Part shown: piece by piece, positions 31,798-41,052 of the stretch
How the letters are laid out: each line of letters begins with the position of its first letter
How positions within the stretch are numbered: the stretch's first letter is position 1
Source of the DNA: JANNBN01 sp963763885
GTDB lineage: Bacteria; Actinomycetota; Acidimicrobiia; Acidimicrobiales; JANYDT01
Direction of reading: 5' to 3'
NCBI GenBank assembly: GCA_963763885.1
Contig: CAVXQD010000001.1
Span: forward strand, 868,001 to 932,000
Length of the DNA stretch: 64,000 bases
Notes under the pieces: model-generated
Told to the model about the DNA's origin: nothing
What the model saw: the letters and a program-made list of their open reading frames with translations, nothing else
Database searches by the model: none
Made by a program: the position numbers and the translations under genes

Positions 31798-32808
31798 GTG
31801 ATCGAGGTCCGCTCGCTGTGGAAGGTCTTCGGACCAGGTGACCACCTTCGGGGTATCGCAGCCGCAGAAGCAGGCGCAAGCCGCGCCGAAGTCGTTTCCT
31901 CGACCGGGCAGACCATCGGCGTCCGCGACGTTTCCTTCCAGGTCACGCAAGGCGAGTCGTTCGTTGTCATGGGCTTGTCTGGTAGCGGCAAGTCCACGCT
32001 CATCCGCTGCATGAGTGGGTTGCAAAGCATTTCGCGCGGCGATGTCAGCATCGACGGAACATCACTGGTCGGCATCTCCGACGAACGGCTACGAGAGTTA
32101 CGCCGCTCCAAGTTTGCGATGGTCTTTCAACACTTTGGGCTCTTCCCACACCGCAAAGTGATCGACAATGCGGCGTACGGCCTCGAGGTGCAGGGAGTCA
32201 GCAAGGAAAAGCGCCGGGCAAAGGCGGGCGAGGTTTTGTCCTTGGTAGGCCTGGATGGTTGGGCGGACCATTACCCAGACCAACTGTCTGGTGGCATGCA
32301 GCAGCGCGTTGGCCTGGCACGTGCCTTGGCGCTTGACCCGCAGATCTTGTTCTTCGACGAGCCGTTCTCTGCGTTGGACCCACTCATCCGCCACGACATG
32401 CAGAACGAACTGCTGCGCCTACAAGCTGAACAGCGCCGAACCATTGTGTTCATCACGCATGACTTCGATGAGGCACTGCGCCTGGGGGACCGAATTGCCG
32501 TGATGAAGGACGGGGTCTTCGAGCAGGTCGGAACACCCGAAGAAGTTGTTGCCAAGCCGGCTACGCCCTATGTCACTGCATTCACGCGCGACGTCCCAAT
32601 TGCCAAGGTTCTCCGCGTGCATACGGTCATGTCGGCCGGTGCAAGCAGCGCGCACCGACGAGTTTCGTCGTCCGACACACTTGAGTCCATCTTGCCCATG
32701 TTCCTTGCCGACCCAACGCCTTTGGCAGTACAAGATGCCAATGGCTCCGTCGTCGGCCAAATCACCGGTATTCAAGTTGCAGCAGCACTGACCGGTCGGG
32801 CCCAATGA
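31798..32808 (+). CDS. proV: Glycine betaine ABC transporter ATPase (ProV/OpuAA type)
   Basis: 336 aa. Walker A GLSGSGKSTLIRCM, Q-loop FQHFGLFPHRKVIDN, signature LSGGMQQRVGLARALA, Walker B ILFFDEPFSALDPLIRHDMQ, H-loop IVFITHDFDEAL; the C terminus has the CBS-like tail of quaternary-amine importers. A longish insertion after residue 15 is typical of the ProV group. Overlaps the permease start by 4 nt. Confidence 0.92.
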   Translation: MIEVRSLWKVFGPGDHLRGIAAAEAGASRAEVVSSTGQTIGVRDVSFQVTQGESFVVMGLSGSGKSTLIRCMSGLQSISRGDVSIDGTSLVGISDERLRELRRSKFAMVFQHFGLFPHRKVIDNAAYGLEVQGVSKEKRRAKAGEVLSLVGLDGWADHYPDQLSGGMQQRVGLARALALDPQILFFDEPFSALDPLIRHDMQNELLRLQAEQRRTIVFITHDFDEALRLGDRIAVMKDGVFEQVGTPEEVVAKPATPYVTAFTRDVPIAKVLRVHTVMSAGASSAHRRVSSSDTLESILPMFLADPTPLAVQDANGSVVGQITGIQVAAALTGRAQ

Positions 32809-34686
32809 CCGCAGTGACTCAGCCGCGCTTGTCGTGGGTTATGCCGCGTCTACGTGTGGTGCCACGCGATGCGATCTACGTCGCGGCGTGCGCTGTCGCG
32901 GTGTTCATCGCATGGAAGTTCGGGGTGAGTGAACCGGTTAACCGACTCCAGCGGTGGGTCCGGGACAACCAGCAGAGCCATCCTCTGTTCACCTACGGCT
33001 TTACGCCCGTGTCACGAACGTTGCGATGGGCAATCGAACACCTCGAGGATTTTCTCAACGCGCTCCCCTGGCCGCTCATTCCTTTACTGAGTGCCGCTGC
33101 GCTGTTCTTCCGCAGGCGCCGATTGAGTGCCGTTCTGGTGGGCGCAATCGCCACGCTCCCGCACTTCCTCGACCTCACAAAGCCTGCGATGGAGACGTTG
33201 GCTTTGATGATTGTTTCGGTGGTCGTGTCGTTAGTGATCGGCGTCCCACTCGGCATCTGGTCAGCTTCGTCGGCCCGACTTGATTCGTTGTTGCGGCCGG
33301 TCACTGGACGCCATGCAGACGGTCCCATCAACGGTCTACCTGATTCCAGCATCGCTCTTCTTCGGAATCGGTGCCGTGCCGGCTGCTGTTGCAACTGTGA
33401 TTTTCGCTCTACCGCCTGTGGTTCGGCTCACAACACTTGGTATCCGTGGCGTTCCGGAACAGACCGTTGAAGCGGGTCGTATGTTCGGCGCAACCAAGCG
33501 GCAACTCATGCGCCAAGTTCAGCTGCCACAGGCATTGCCTTCCATCGCTACTGGCATCAACCAATGCATCATGATGGCGTTAGGCATCATTGTTGTTGCC
33601 GCGCTCGTTGGCGCTGCAGGCCTTGGCCAAGAGGTCCTTGGCACCCTTCGGCTGCGTTCACCTGGGCGAGGAATGCTTGTCGGTGTCGCCATCGTCGCCT
33701 TGGCGACAGTGCTTGACCGAGTCAGCGCATCGATGATCCCAGACCGACGCCGCCGCGCCCGCTCGTTGCGTTCTACCGGTATCTGGTCGGTCGGGCTGGC
33801 AGTTGGAATTGGGGCTGTGTGGCTCATCGCCCGCTTGGCCCTCGGCGACACAAAGTTGGTGGACTGGGTCGACGATGCCATCCTTTGGATCCGAGACCAC
33901 GGCCGCTGGATCACCCGACCAACCAACGACTTCATCATCCGAGAGATCCTCATCCGCGCCAGGGACTTTCTCACGGACACCGTGCCGGCTCCGGTTTTGG
34001 TGGCGTTTGCAGCCCTGCTCGGGTTCGCGGCAAAGGGTTGGCGGCTTGCCCTCGGAATCATCTGTGGGCTGACGGTCGTCGGTCTCGTCGGAATGTGGGC
34101 CACGTCCATCGAGACGCTTGTTCAGGTGATTACTGCCACCATCGTCAGCGCGCTTATCGCGCTGCCAATCGGGGTGTTTATTGGCCGTCGTCCCCGGTTG
34201 GAATCGGTGGTGTCACCGTTGATGGATGCGCTGCAAACCATCCCATCGCTCATTTACACCATTCCGTTCGTCATGATTTTCAGCGTCTCGGTGGTTCCCG
34301 GCGGCATCATTGCTTCGTCGTTGTATGCCATTCCTGCCGGAATCCGACTGGCGGCCCTCGGTATTCGGCAGGTGCCAGAGCCACCGGTGGAAGCAGCCAC
34401 CAGCTTTGGCGCGTCAGCGCGTCAATTGCTCTGGGGTGTGCGCTTACCGCTGGCGTTGCCCACCATCATGCTTGCGCTCAACCAAATCATCATGATGGTG
34501 TTGTCGATGGTGGTCATTGCGGGCATGACCGGCTCGGGAGCCCTTGGCTACCGCGCCGTTGAGGCGCTGACTCGCTCCAACACAGGGCTTGGTGCCGAAG
34601 TCGGTATCGCAATTGTGGTGATGGCCATGGTCCTCGACCGGCTCACTCAGTCCCTTGCGCAGAACCGCCGGCCCAGTCACACGTAG
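32805..34686 (+). pseudogene. proW: Double-domain betaine ABC permease (ProW type) with a frameshift
   Basis: The first part (32805 to about 33305) encodes 165 residues: several membrane segments and the start of a permease domain, VVVSLVIGVPLGIWSASSAR. It is one base out of frame with the remainder, which continues as DAMQTVPSTVYLIPASLFFG and runs to 34686. The second part then holds a complete second permease domain (LALPTIMLALNQIIMMVLSM). So the full gene would be about 627 aa with two fused permease domains, each with the EAA-type loop (EAGRMFGATKRQLM; EAATSFGASARQLL). One frameshift near 33305 breaks it. Given the intact neighbours this may be an assembly error, otherwise transport is lost. 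Confidence 0.8.
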
Positions 34687-34692
34687 CCGCTG

Positions 34693-35610
34693 TTACAGCT
34701 TCGCCCGGGCCCCTCTCGCCGCAGCACGAACTTGCGACGCTGCACGGTACGGGCCGAATTGAACAAGCGCAACGCCGGCGATCGTGACGGCTCCCCCCAC
34801 AATCTCCAACAAGGAAAGGTGCTCGCTCAGCAGCAGCCAGCCGAGCAGAACGCCGAAGACGGTCGCGAGGTACGCGGCAGAACCGGACACCATCACCGAG
34901 CCGCGCGACAGCAGGGCTGAATACATCACGAACGACAATGCGAGTCCGATAAAGGACAGATACGCAAACGTCAGCCAGAACATCGGCGTGAAGTTGAACG
35001 TTGATCGATCGTCAGGCACGGACAGCAAGCCGATGACCACAGCTGACACTGCCAGCTGGCAGCCGACCAGCATTCGTTTGTCCAGCCCTTCAAGTGGATA
35101 GCGCTTGTACAGAACCGAGCCGATGGCAGTGAAGAACCCACCGCCGAGGCCCAAGAGAATGCCGACGATTCCGATGTCTCCGTGGAGTGATTGCCAACCC
35201 ACAATCACGGTTCCGGCAAGGCCGACGATCAACCCGGCAACAACCTGCGGCTTGATCTTGTCGTGGAGGATAAGCACAGCCAGCAGCGCGGTGAACAAGG
35301 GCATGGTGTTGGAAAAGATCGCCACCAGCCCGGCTGGGATCCGTTTCGCTGCGAGGAACAAGCACGCTGTCGAGATACCCGTCATGAAGAACCCAATGAG
35401 CGCCACGCCGATCAGTTCCTGGCTGCCCTTGGGCCATCTGGCGCCACTCCGCCTCGCAAGGAGTAGCAACACCGAAGCGCCCACCACGGCGCGCACAGCA
35501 GCGATGGTGAGCGGCGGCCCGTAACGCCCGGCATACCGCATGGCAACTGAGTTCATGCCCCAACAAAATGCCACCCCGACGAACAGCACAGGGATCGGGA
35601 CTCGCTTCAT
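34693..35610 (-). CDS. EamA/DMT-family transporter
   Basis: 305 aa from ATG 35610. Ten hydrophobic segments in two EamA repeats; WGMNSVAMRYAGRYGPPLTI in the first and SFIGLALSFVMYSALLSRGS in the second are usual family features. Probably exports or imports a small metabolite. Convergent with the permease gene; no obvious link to betaine. The frame upstream of 35610 reads through the palindromic repeat and is excluded. Confidence 0.88.
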   Translation of the reverse strand: MKRVPIPVLFVGVAFCWGMNSVAMRYAGRYGPPLTIAAVRAVVGASVLLLLARRSGARWPKGSQELIGVALIGFFMTGISTACLFLAAKRIPAGLVAIFSNTMPLFTALLAVLILHDKIKPQVVAGLIVGLAGTVIVGWQSLHGDIGIVGILLGLGGGFFTAIGSVLYKRYPLEGLDKRMLVGCQLAVSAVVIGLLSVPDDRSTFNFTPMFWLTFAYLSFIGLALSFVMYSALLSRGSVMVSGSAAYLATVFGVLLGWLLLSEHLSLLEIVGGAVTIAGVALVQFGPYRAASQVRAAARGARAKL

Positions 35611-35692
35611 CGCCTCACCGTAGCGACGCTGGCCCCGATTTCCCGATTCAGCGTGTTTACGGCTGCAGGTTGGCATCAACTTGGTGACGACT

Positions 35693-35731
35693 GTGTGCAC
35701 CATGTCGGCTCCAAGCCGACTTCGTGCACAC
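35693..35731. repeat. Dispersed palindromic element, copy B
   Basis: GTGTGCACCATGTCGG - CTCCAAG - CCGACTTCGTGCACAC, 39 nt, differing from copy A at three positions. Lies in a divergent intergenic region, so here it is not a simple terminator. Confidence 0.8.
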
Positions 35732-35766
35732 GCTGGCAAGGTCGAACACCTGTCAGACTCGACCTC

Positions 35767-36225
35767 GTGCCTGACGTCGTCGTGTCCCGTTCCATACCTG
35801 CAAGCGCTACAGCCCTCTGGGCGCTGGTTTCCGATCTACCACGGATGGGCGAGTGGTCGCCGGAGAACGTGGGCGGCTCGTGGCAGAAGGGTGCTACAGG
35901 CCCCAGCGTTGGAGCACGCTTCACCGGGAACAACAAGAACGGCAGCAAGAGCTGGTCGACCACGGTGACCATTACCGAATGCGACCCGGGCAAGCAGTTC
36001 GGGTTTCGCGTGACGGTTGGACCAATCAAGGTTGCCCGGTGGCACTACCTGTTTGCCGACAACGGCGACGGGACCACAACCGTCACGGAGTCATGGACCG
36101 AACAGCGTCCGGGTTTTGCGAAGTTCCTCGGGGGTAAGGCCAGCGGGATCAGCGATCGCGCTGGGTTCAACCGCACCAGCATGGAAACGACGCTGCGCAA
36201 CCTCGAGGCAGCTACCAGCAGATAG
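35767..36225 (+). CDS. SRPBCC-family (polyketide cyclase/START-like) protein
   Basis: 152 aa from GTG 35767. DVVVSRSIPASATALWALVS with DLPRMGEWSPENVGG is the SRPBCC opening; ARWHYLFADNGDGTTTVTES the later strands; a C-terminal helix closes the lipid-binding cavity. Soluble ligand-binding or cyclase-like role unknown. Confidence 0.88.
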   Translation: MPDVVVSRSIPASATALWALVSDLPRMGEWSPENVGGSWQKGATGPSVGARFTGNNKNGSKSWSTTVTITECDPGKQFGFRVTVGPIKVARWHYLFADNGDGTTTVTESWTEQRPGFAKFLGGKASGISDRAGFNRTSMETTLRNLEAATSR

Positions 36226-36233
36226 CCCTGGAT

Positions 36234-36273
36234 ACTCGTGCAATAAATCAGTCTGGGACTGAGCTATGGCACT
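36234..36273. repeat. Dispersed palindromic element, copy C (degenerate)
   Basis: Core ATCAGTC-TGG-GACTGA flanked by imperfect TACTCGTGC / GGCACTA arms; shares the core with copy D at 50156. Placed between converging genes, where it may terminate both. Confidence 0.65.
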
Positions 36274-36305
36274 ATTTGCGGCTGAACGTTGCGCAGTGGA
36301 GCCGT

Positions 36306-37214
36306 CTAAGAGGGGAATGCGCCCTGCATGCGCGCTGCGCTGAGGGTGTTCTCCATCAGGCACGCGATGGTCATGGGGCCTGTTCCCCCTGGCATAGGGG
36401 TGATGTGGCCAGCGACGGCCTGCACTGCTTGGAAGTCCACGTCGCCGACCAAACCTGCCTCGGTGCGGGAGATTCCGACGTCGACCACGGCAGCGCCGGG
36501 CTTGACGTGGTCAACGGTGATCATGCGAGCTTGCCCCGCACAGGCCACAATGATGTCTGCGGCGCGGCACACCTCGATCATGTCGGCCGAGGGGGTGCGG
36601 GAGTGTGCGAGCGTGACGGTGCAGTCGATGCCCTTGCGTCCCAGCAACAGGACCTGCGGCAAGCCCGTCAGCGTGGACCGGCCAACAACCACTGCGCGCT
36701 TACCACTTGTCGCAACGCCGTAGCGTTCCAACAGCCTCATGACTCCAAGAGGCGTGCATCCAACGTGGCCATCTTGCCCCCGAAGCAGGCGGCCCATGGA
36801 TCGTTCTGTGAGCCCGTCGACGTCCTTCACAGCAGGGATGAGATCGAGCACCTGCTCCATGTCCAAGCCAGCTGGCAACGGAAACTGGCAAAGGATGCCG
36901 TGCACCAACGGATCTGCTGCAAGCCCAGCGATGGTGTCGTTGACCTGTGCTTGTGAAGCTGTTGCCGGCAGGTCGGTGTGGCGCGACACAATGCCGGCCT
37001 CGCCAGCCTTCTTCTGCTTGGCACGGATGTAAGCCTGACTGGGCTTATCGTCTCCGACAAGCACCGTTGCGAGGCACACATGAGGTGACCCAGCAGCGTC
37101 GATCTTGGTGCGCAACGCTGCAATGGTCTCGTCTCGCAGGCGAACACCGTCCATGAGGACAGCGCCACCTGGGGTGCGATCAAACGGAAGGGTGGAGGTG
37201 GAGGAGTCAGCCAT
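36306..37214 (-). CDS. folD: Bifunctional methylene-THF dehydrogenase/methenyl-THF cyclohydrolase
   Basis: 302 aa. SQAYIRAKQKKAGEAGI holds the catalytic Lys region, ILCQFPLPAGLDMEQVL and VKDVDGLTERSMGRLL the folate site, VVVGRSTLTGLPQVLLLGRK the NADP loop and HITPMPGGTGPMTIACLMEN the C-terminal signature. Converts methylene-THF to formyl-THF. It overlaps the end of fhs by 1 nt, forming a two-gene oxidation operon with it. Confidence 0.95.
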   Translation of the reverse strand: MADSSTSTLPFDRTPGGAVLMDGVRLRDETIAALRTKIDAAGSPHVCLATVLVGDDKPSQAYIRAKQKKAGEAGIVSRHTDLPATASQAQVNDTIAGLAADPLVHGILCQFPLPAGLDMEQVLDLIPAVKDVDGLTERSMGRLLRGQDGHVGCTPLGVMRLLERYGVATSGKRAVVVGRSTLTGLPQVLLLGRKGIDCTVTLAHSRTPSADMIEVCRAADIIVACAGQARMITVDHVKPGAAVVDVGISRTEAGLVGDVDFQAVQAVAGHITPMPGGTGPMTIACLMENTLSAARMQGAFPS

Positions 37215-38911
37215 CAGCTCAACCCTACGATCTCGCCGTTCTCGTCCAGGTCAATGATTGATGCAGCCGGAGCCGAACCCAGGCCAGGCATGGTGGTCAT
37301 GTCGCCGCAGATCGGGTACACAAAGCCAGCACCGACGGAGGCACGAACTTCCCGAACGTTGACGGTGTGGCCCGTTGGCGCACCCTTCAGCGTTGGGTCA
37401 GACGAGATGGAAAGGTGGGTCTTGGCAATGCAGACCGGCAGCGACCCGAACCCGTTGGCTTCGTAGTTTGCCAACTGCTTATTGGCGGCTGCCGAGTAGG
37501 TGACCTTTGCAGCACCGTAAATCTTGGTGGCAACTGTCTCGATCTTCTCTTTCAACGAGGCAGTGTCGGGGTAAAGGAAGGTGAAGGTTGATGGTTCCTC
37601 GCACGCCTCGACAACGGCCCGAGCCAGATCGGTTGCCCCTGCTCCACCATCGGAGAAGTGGGTGCAGACAGCGACGCGGGCGCCGGCGGACTCTGCGATG
37701 CGGCGGATGGCGTCGTGCTCGCTGGCATGGTCGGTTGGGAATGCGTTGATGGCGACTACTGGCGACACGCCGTGCGCTTTGACGTTCTCGATCTGCTTCA
37801 CGAGGTTTGCCGCGCCTGCTTCGACGTCGGCTGGGCTCTCTGCCAATAATTCAGGTGGCAGTGCCTTACCAGCGACGATGCGGTACTTGCCGCTGTGGGC
37901 CTTAAGCGCGCGTACGGTTGCTACCAGCACGGCGGCGTCGGGCACCAGCCCGCTGTTGCGGCACTTGATGTTGAAGAACCGTTCTGCGCCCATGTCTGCG
38001 CCGAAGCCAGCTTCGGTGATGAGGTACTCGCCTGCACGAATGCCAATGAGGTCACCGACAATGGAGGAGTTGCCGTGGGCGATGTTGCCGAACGGGCCGG
38101 CGTGCACGATGACCGGTGTGTTTTCCAGCGTCTGCAGCAGGTTTGGCTTCAGCGCGTCCTTCATAATGACGGCCATCGAGCCAGCACCCTTGAGCTGTTC
38201 AGCGGTGACTGGGGTTCCGGTCTTTGTGTAGCCGACCACAATTCGGCCAAGACGTGCGCGCAGGTCTTTCAGCGACGTGGCGAGGGCCAGGACTGCCATG
38301 ACCTCGGAAGCGGCGGTGATGTCGAAACCGGTCTGACGGACGACACCGTCCATGGAAGTACCCATGCCGACAACCAAGTTACGGAGGGACCGATCGTTGA
38401 CGTCAAGCACGCGCCGCCACGTGATGTTGTGCATGTCGAGGCCGAGCTCGTTGCCCTGGTGCAGGTGATTGTCGACCATTGCGGACAACAAGTTGTGCGC
38501 AGCCGTGACGGCGTGGAAGTCACCGGTGAGGTGCAGGTTGAGCTGCTCCATTGGGATGACCTGGCTGTAGCCGCCACCGGCGGCGCCGCCCTTGATGCCA
38601 AACGTTGGTCCCATGGACGGCTGGCGGAGGCTAATGACAGAGCGCTTGCCGATGTGCTTCATGGCCTGGCCGAGACCAACCGTGGTGGTGGTCTTGCCTT
38701 CACCCAGCGGCGTTGGCGTGATGGCGGTGACCACCACGTACTTACCCATTGGCTTGTCTTTCAGGTGATCAATCGCCTCAAGTGAAATCTTTGCAAGCGA
38801 ACGACCGTACGGTTCGAGGAACTCTTCGCCGATACCCATCTGTGCAGCAATATCGTTGAGCGGGATCGGCTTGCCGGCTCGCGCGATTTCAAGGTCTGAT
38901 GGAAACGGCAT
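37214..38911 (-). CDS. fhs: Formate-tetrahydrofolate ligase
   Basis: 565 aa, family length. P-loop TPLGEGKTTTTVGLGQAMKH, then SMGPTFGIKGGAAGGGYSQV, LHLTGDFHAVTAAHNLLSAM, and the C-terminal PGLGSAPAASIIDLDENGEI. In this setting (with FolD and formate dehydrogenase) it should run in reverse, turning formyl-THF + ADP + Pi into formate + ATP, so each betaine methyl gives one ATP. Divergent from the formate dehydrogenase operon, with a tandem operator in between. Confidence 0.96.
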   Translation of the reverse strand: MPFPSDLEIARAGKPIPLNDIAAQMGIGEEFLEPYGRSLAKISLEAIDHLKDKPMGKYVVVTAITPTPLGEGKTTTTVGLGQAMKHIGKRSVISLRQPSMGPTFGIKGGAAGGGYSQVIPMEQLNLHLTGDFHAVTAAHNLLSAMVDNHLHQGNELGLDMHNITWRRVLDVNDRSLRNLVVGMGTSMDGVVRQTGFDITAASEVMAVLALATSLKDLRARLGRIVVGYTKTGTPVTAEQLKGAGSMAVIMKDALKPNLLQTLENTPVIVHAGPFGNIAHGNSSIVGDLIGIRAGEYLITEAGFGADMGAERFFNIKCRNSGLVPDAAVLVATVRALKAHSGKYRIVAGKALPPELLAESPADVEAGAANLVKQIENVKAHGVSPVVAINAFPTDHASEHDAIRRIAESAGARVAVCTHFSDGGAGATDLARAVVEACEEPSTFTFLYPDTASLKEKIETVATKIYGAAKVTYSAAANKQLANYEANGFGSLPVCIAKTHLSISSDPTLKGAPTGHTVNVREVRASVGAGFVYPICGDMTTMPGLGSAPAASIIDLDENGEIVGLS

Positions 38912-38956
38912 GGTCGCTCTCCTGGGCTAAGGCTGTGACTCCCGTTACACTGACAC

Positions 38957-38991
38957 AATCCACGATACGGAACCGTTCCACATCATGGAAC
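38957..38991. promoter_or_regulatory. Tandem operator between fhs and formate dehydrogenase
   Basis: AATCCACGATACGGAAC (38957-38973), 1 nt, GTTCCACATCATGGAAC (38975-38991; perfect 6-bp arms). Same geometry as the sites at 27525 and 31652, in the divergent promoter of the folate and formate oxidation genes. Confidence 0.75.
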
Positions 38992-39042
38992 AGCCTCCGT
39001 TCTGGAAGAGTGAAACCCGACAGCCAGGGGAATCGAATAAAT

Positions 39043-41046
39043 ATGTCCTATCATATGAACATGAACCGGACCCGCTCTCGCGGTCGCAAGACATCGTCCC
39101 TGACACGCATCACCACGCCGTTGGTCCGTGACAACGGGGTCTTGCGAGAAGCCTCCTGGGAAGAAGCAATGTCGCGTGCTGCGGCTGGTTTCGCGAGCAC
39201 GAAGGCGAACCACGGCAAGGACGCAATTGGCGTGTTCTCGTGTTCCAAGAGCACCAACGAGATGAACTACGTCGCTCAGAAGTGGCTGCGTGCGGTGATC
39301 GGGTCGAACAACATCGACTCCTGCAACCGAACTTGACACGCTCCTTCGGTGGTCGGTCTGGCCACAGCGTTCGGAGCAGGCGGCGGCACTTCCAGTTACA
39401 CCGAGGTTGAAGAAGCTGACGTCATCGTGATGTGGGGCTCTAACGCCCGCAACGCGCATCCCATCTTCTTTCAGCACGTCTTGAAGGCCGTCAACACCGG
39501 CGCAAAACTCTTCGCTGTCGACCCACGACGGTCGGAGACAGCGCAGTGGGCCGACCTCTGGTGCGGTTTGCACGTTGGCACGGACATCGCTCTGGCCAAC
39601 ACACTTGCCCGTGAAATCATCCACGCCGGTTTGGTCAACCAGTCGTTCATCAACCGGGCCACATCTGGATTTGCCGAGTTCGCGGCCTCCGTTGAGGAAT
39701 GGACCTTGGAGAAGGGTTCGCAGGTCACCGGGGTCCCGGTCGATTCCATTCGCGAACTTGCGCACACTTACGCAACAGCAGACAAGGCGCAGATCTGCTG
39801 GACACTTGGCATCACCGAGCATCACAACGGCGTGGACAACGTGTTGTCACTCATCAACTTGGCGTTGCTTACGGGCCACGTCGGTCGTTGGGGCTCTGGG
39901 CTCTCTCCGCTGCGCGGACAGAACAACGTGCAGGGCGGTGGAGACATGGGTGCCATCCCGAACCGGATGACCGGCTTCCAAGACATCCTCGATCCCGACG
40001 TACGCGCCAAGTTCGACACCGCATGGGGCATTACTGGCACCGACCGCGCTATTCAAGACAAGTACGGCTGGCACCTCACCCAGATGTTCGAGGCCATGGG
40101 CCGAGGCGATCTGCGCGCTGTCTATGTGATTGGCGAGAACCCGGCACAGTCCGAAGCGGATTCAACCCACGCAGTCAAGCTTTTGAAGAGTCTCGACCTT
40201 CTGGTGGTGCAAGACATCTTCCTCACCAAAACCGCAGAACTTGCAGACGTTGTGCTGCCAGGTTCGGCGTCGTGGTGCGAAAGCGAAGGAACCGTCACCA
40301 ACTCCGAACGGCGTGTGCAGCGCACCCGCAAGGCACTCAACCCTCCTGGCGATGCCAGGGACGACATGGCCATCATCATCGACATGGCCAATCGGATGGG
40401 TGCTTCGTGGGACTATGGCTCCACGCCGCTGCAGATGGCCGAAACCATCTGGAACGAGTTGCGCCTCCTCTCCCCCATGCACGCAGGCATGTCGTATGCG
40501 CGCTTGGAAGAGCTGGATGGGATCCAGTGGCCATGCCCCAACAACGACTCGTTGGAACCACCCTTCCTGCACGGTCGCCTGTGGAGCGATGACCCAGCCG
40601 TACTGGGCCGTCCGGCGCCGTTCTCGGTTGTGGTCGACGATCCGCCAGTGGAGTCCCTCACCGAAGAGTTCCCCTTCCGCCTCACCACCGGCCGCCGCCT
40701 CGACAGCTACAACACCGGCGTGCAAAGCGGTTCGTTCTCCTCGCCGCTGCGCTTCGGCGAAACCGTCGACGTGTCACCCGAAGATGCGCTGCGGCTGGGC
40801 ATTGCGGACGGCGAAGTAGTCCTGATCTCGTCTCGCCGCGGTGCCATCGAGGCACCGGCCCGCATCGATGATTCGCTGCGCCCCGGCCTGGTGTTCATGA
40901 CGTTCCACTATCCCGAGCAGGTCGACGTCAACCAACTCACCATCGAAGCAACCGACCCCAAGAGCGGCACCGCAGAGTTCAAAGCTGCAGCCGTCAACGT
41001 CACTCGAATCGCGGCCCAGCAGCCAATGCTGGCTGCAGGAAACTAA
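39043..41046 (+). CDS. fdhF: Formate dehydrogenase catalytic (Mo/W-bis-MGD) subunit, selenoprotein
   Basis: 667 aa when TGA 39334-39336 is read as selenocysteine (Sec98). The context NRT-U-HAPSVVGL aligns with ARV-U-HGPSVAGL of known Sec-containing FDHs, and a SECIS hairpin follows. The frame then runs on with the family core: MWGSNARNAHPIFFQHVLKA, NNVQGGGDMGAIPNRMTGFQ, VIGENPAQSEADSTHAVKLL, and the C-terminal molybdopterin domain RLTTGRRLDSYNTGVQSG. It begins at SSLTRITTPLVRDNGVLREA: the N-terminal [4Fe-4S] domain is missing and is instead encoded at the end of the gene at 42852. Naive gene calling would split it into 97- and 565-aa ORFs. Confidence 0.92.
39334..39365 (+). promoter_or_regulatory. 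Selenocysteine codon and SECIS hairpin
   Basis: TGA at 39334-39336, then 12 nt, then a 6-bp stem GUGGUC (39349-39354) / GGCCAC (39360-39365, one U-G pair) closing a loop GGUCU (39355-39359). E. coli fdhF has the same GGUCU loop and a nearly identical distance after its UGA. Confidence 0.88.
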
Positions 41047-41052
41047 GCAAGC

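Noticed and set aside
39043..39336. Independent 97-aa protein ending at the TGA
   Set aside because: It ends exactly at the Sec position of formate dehydrogenases, with a SECIS hairpin and in-frame continuation.
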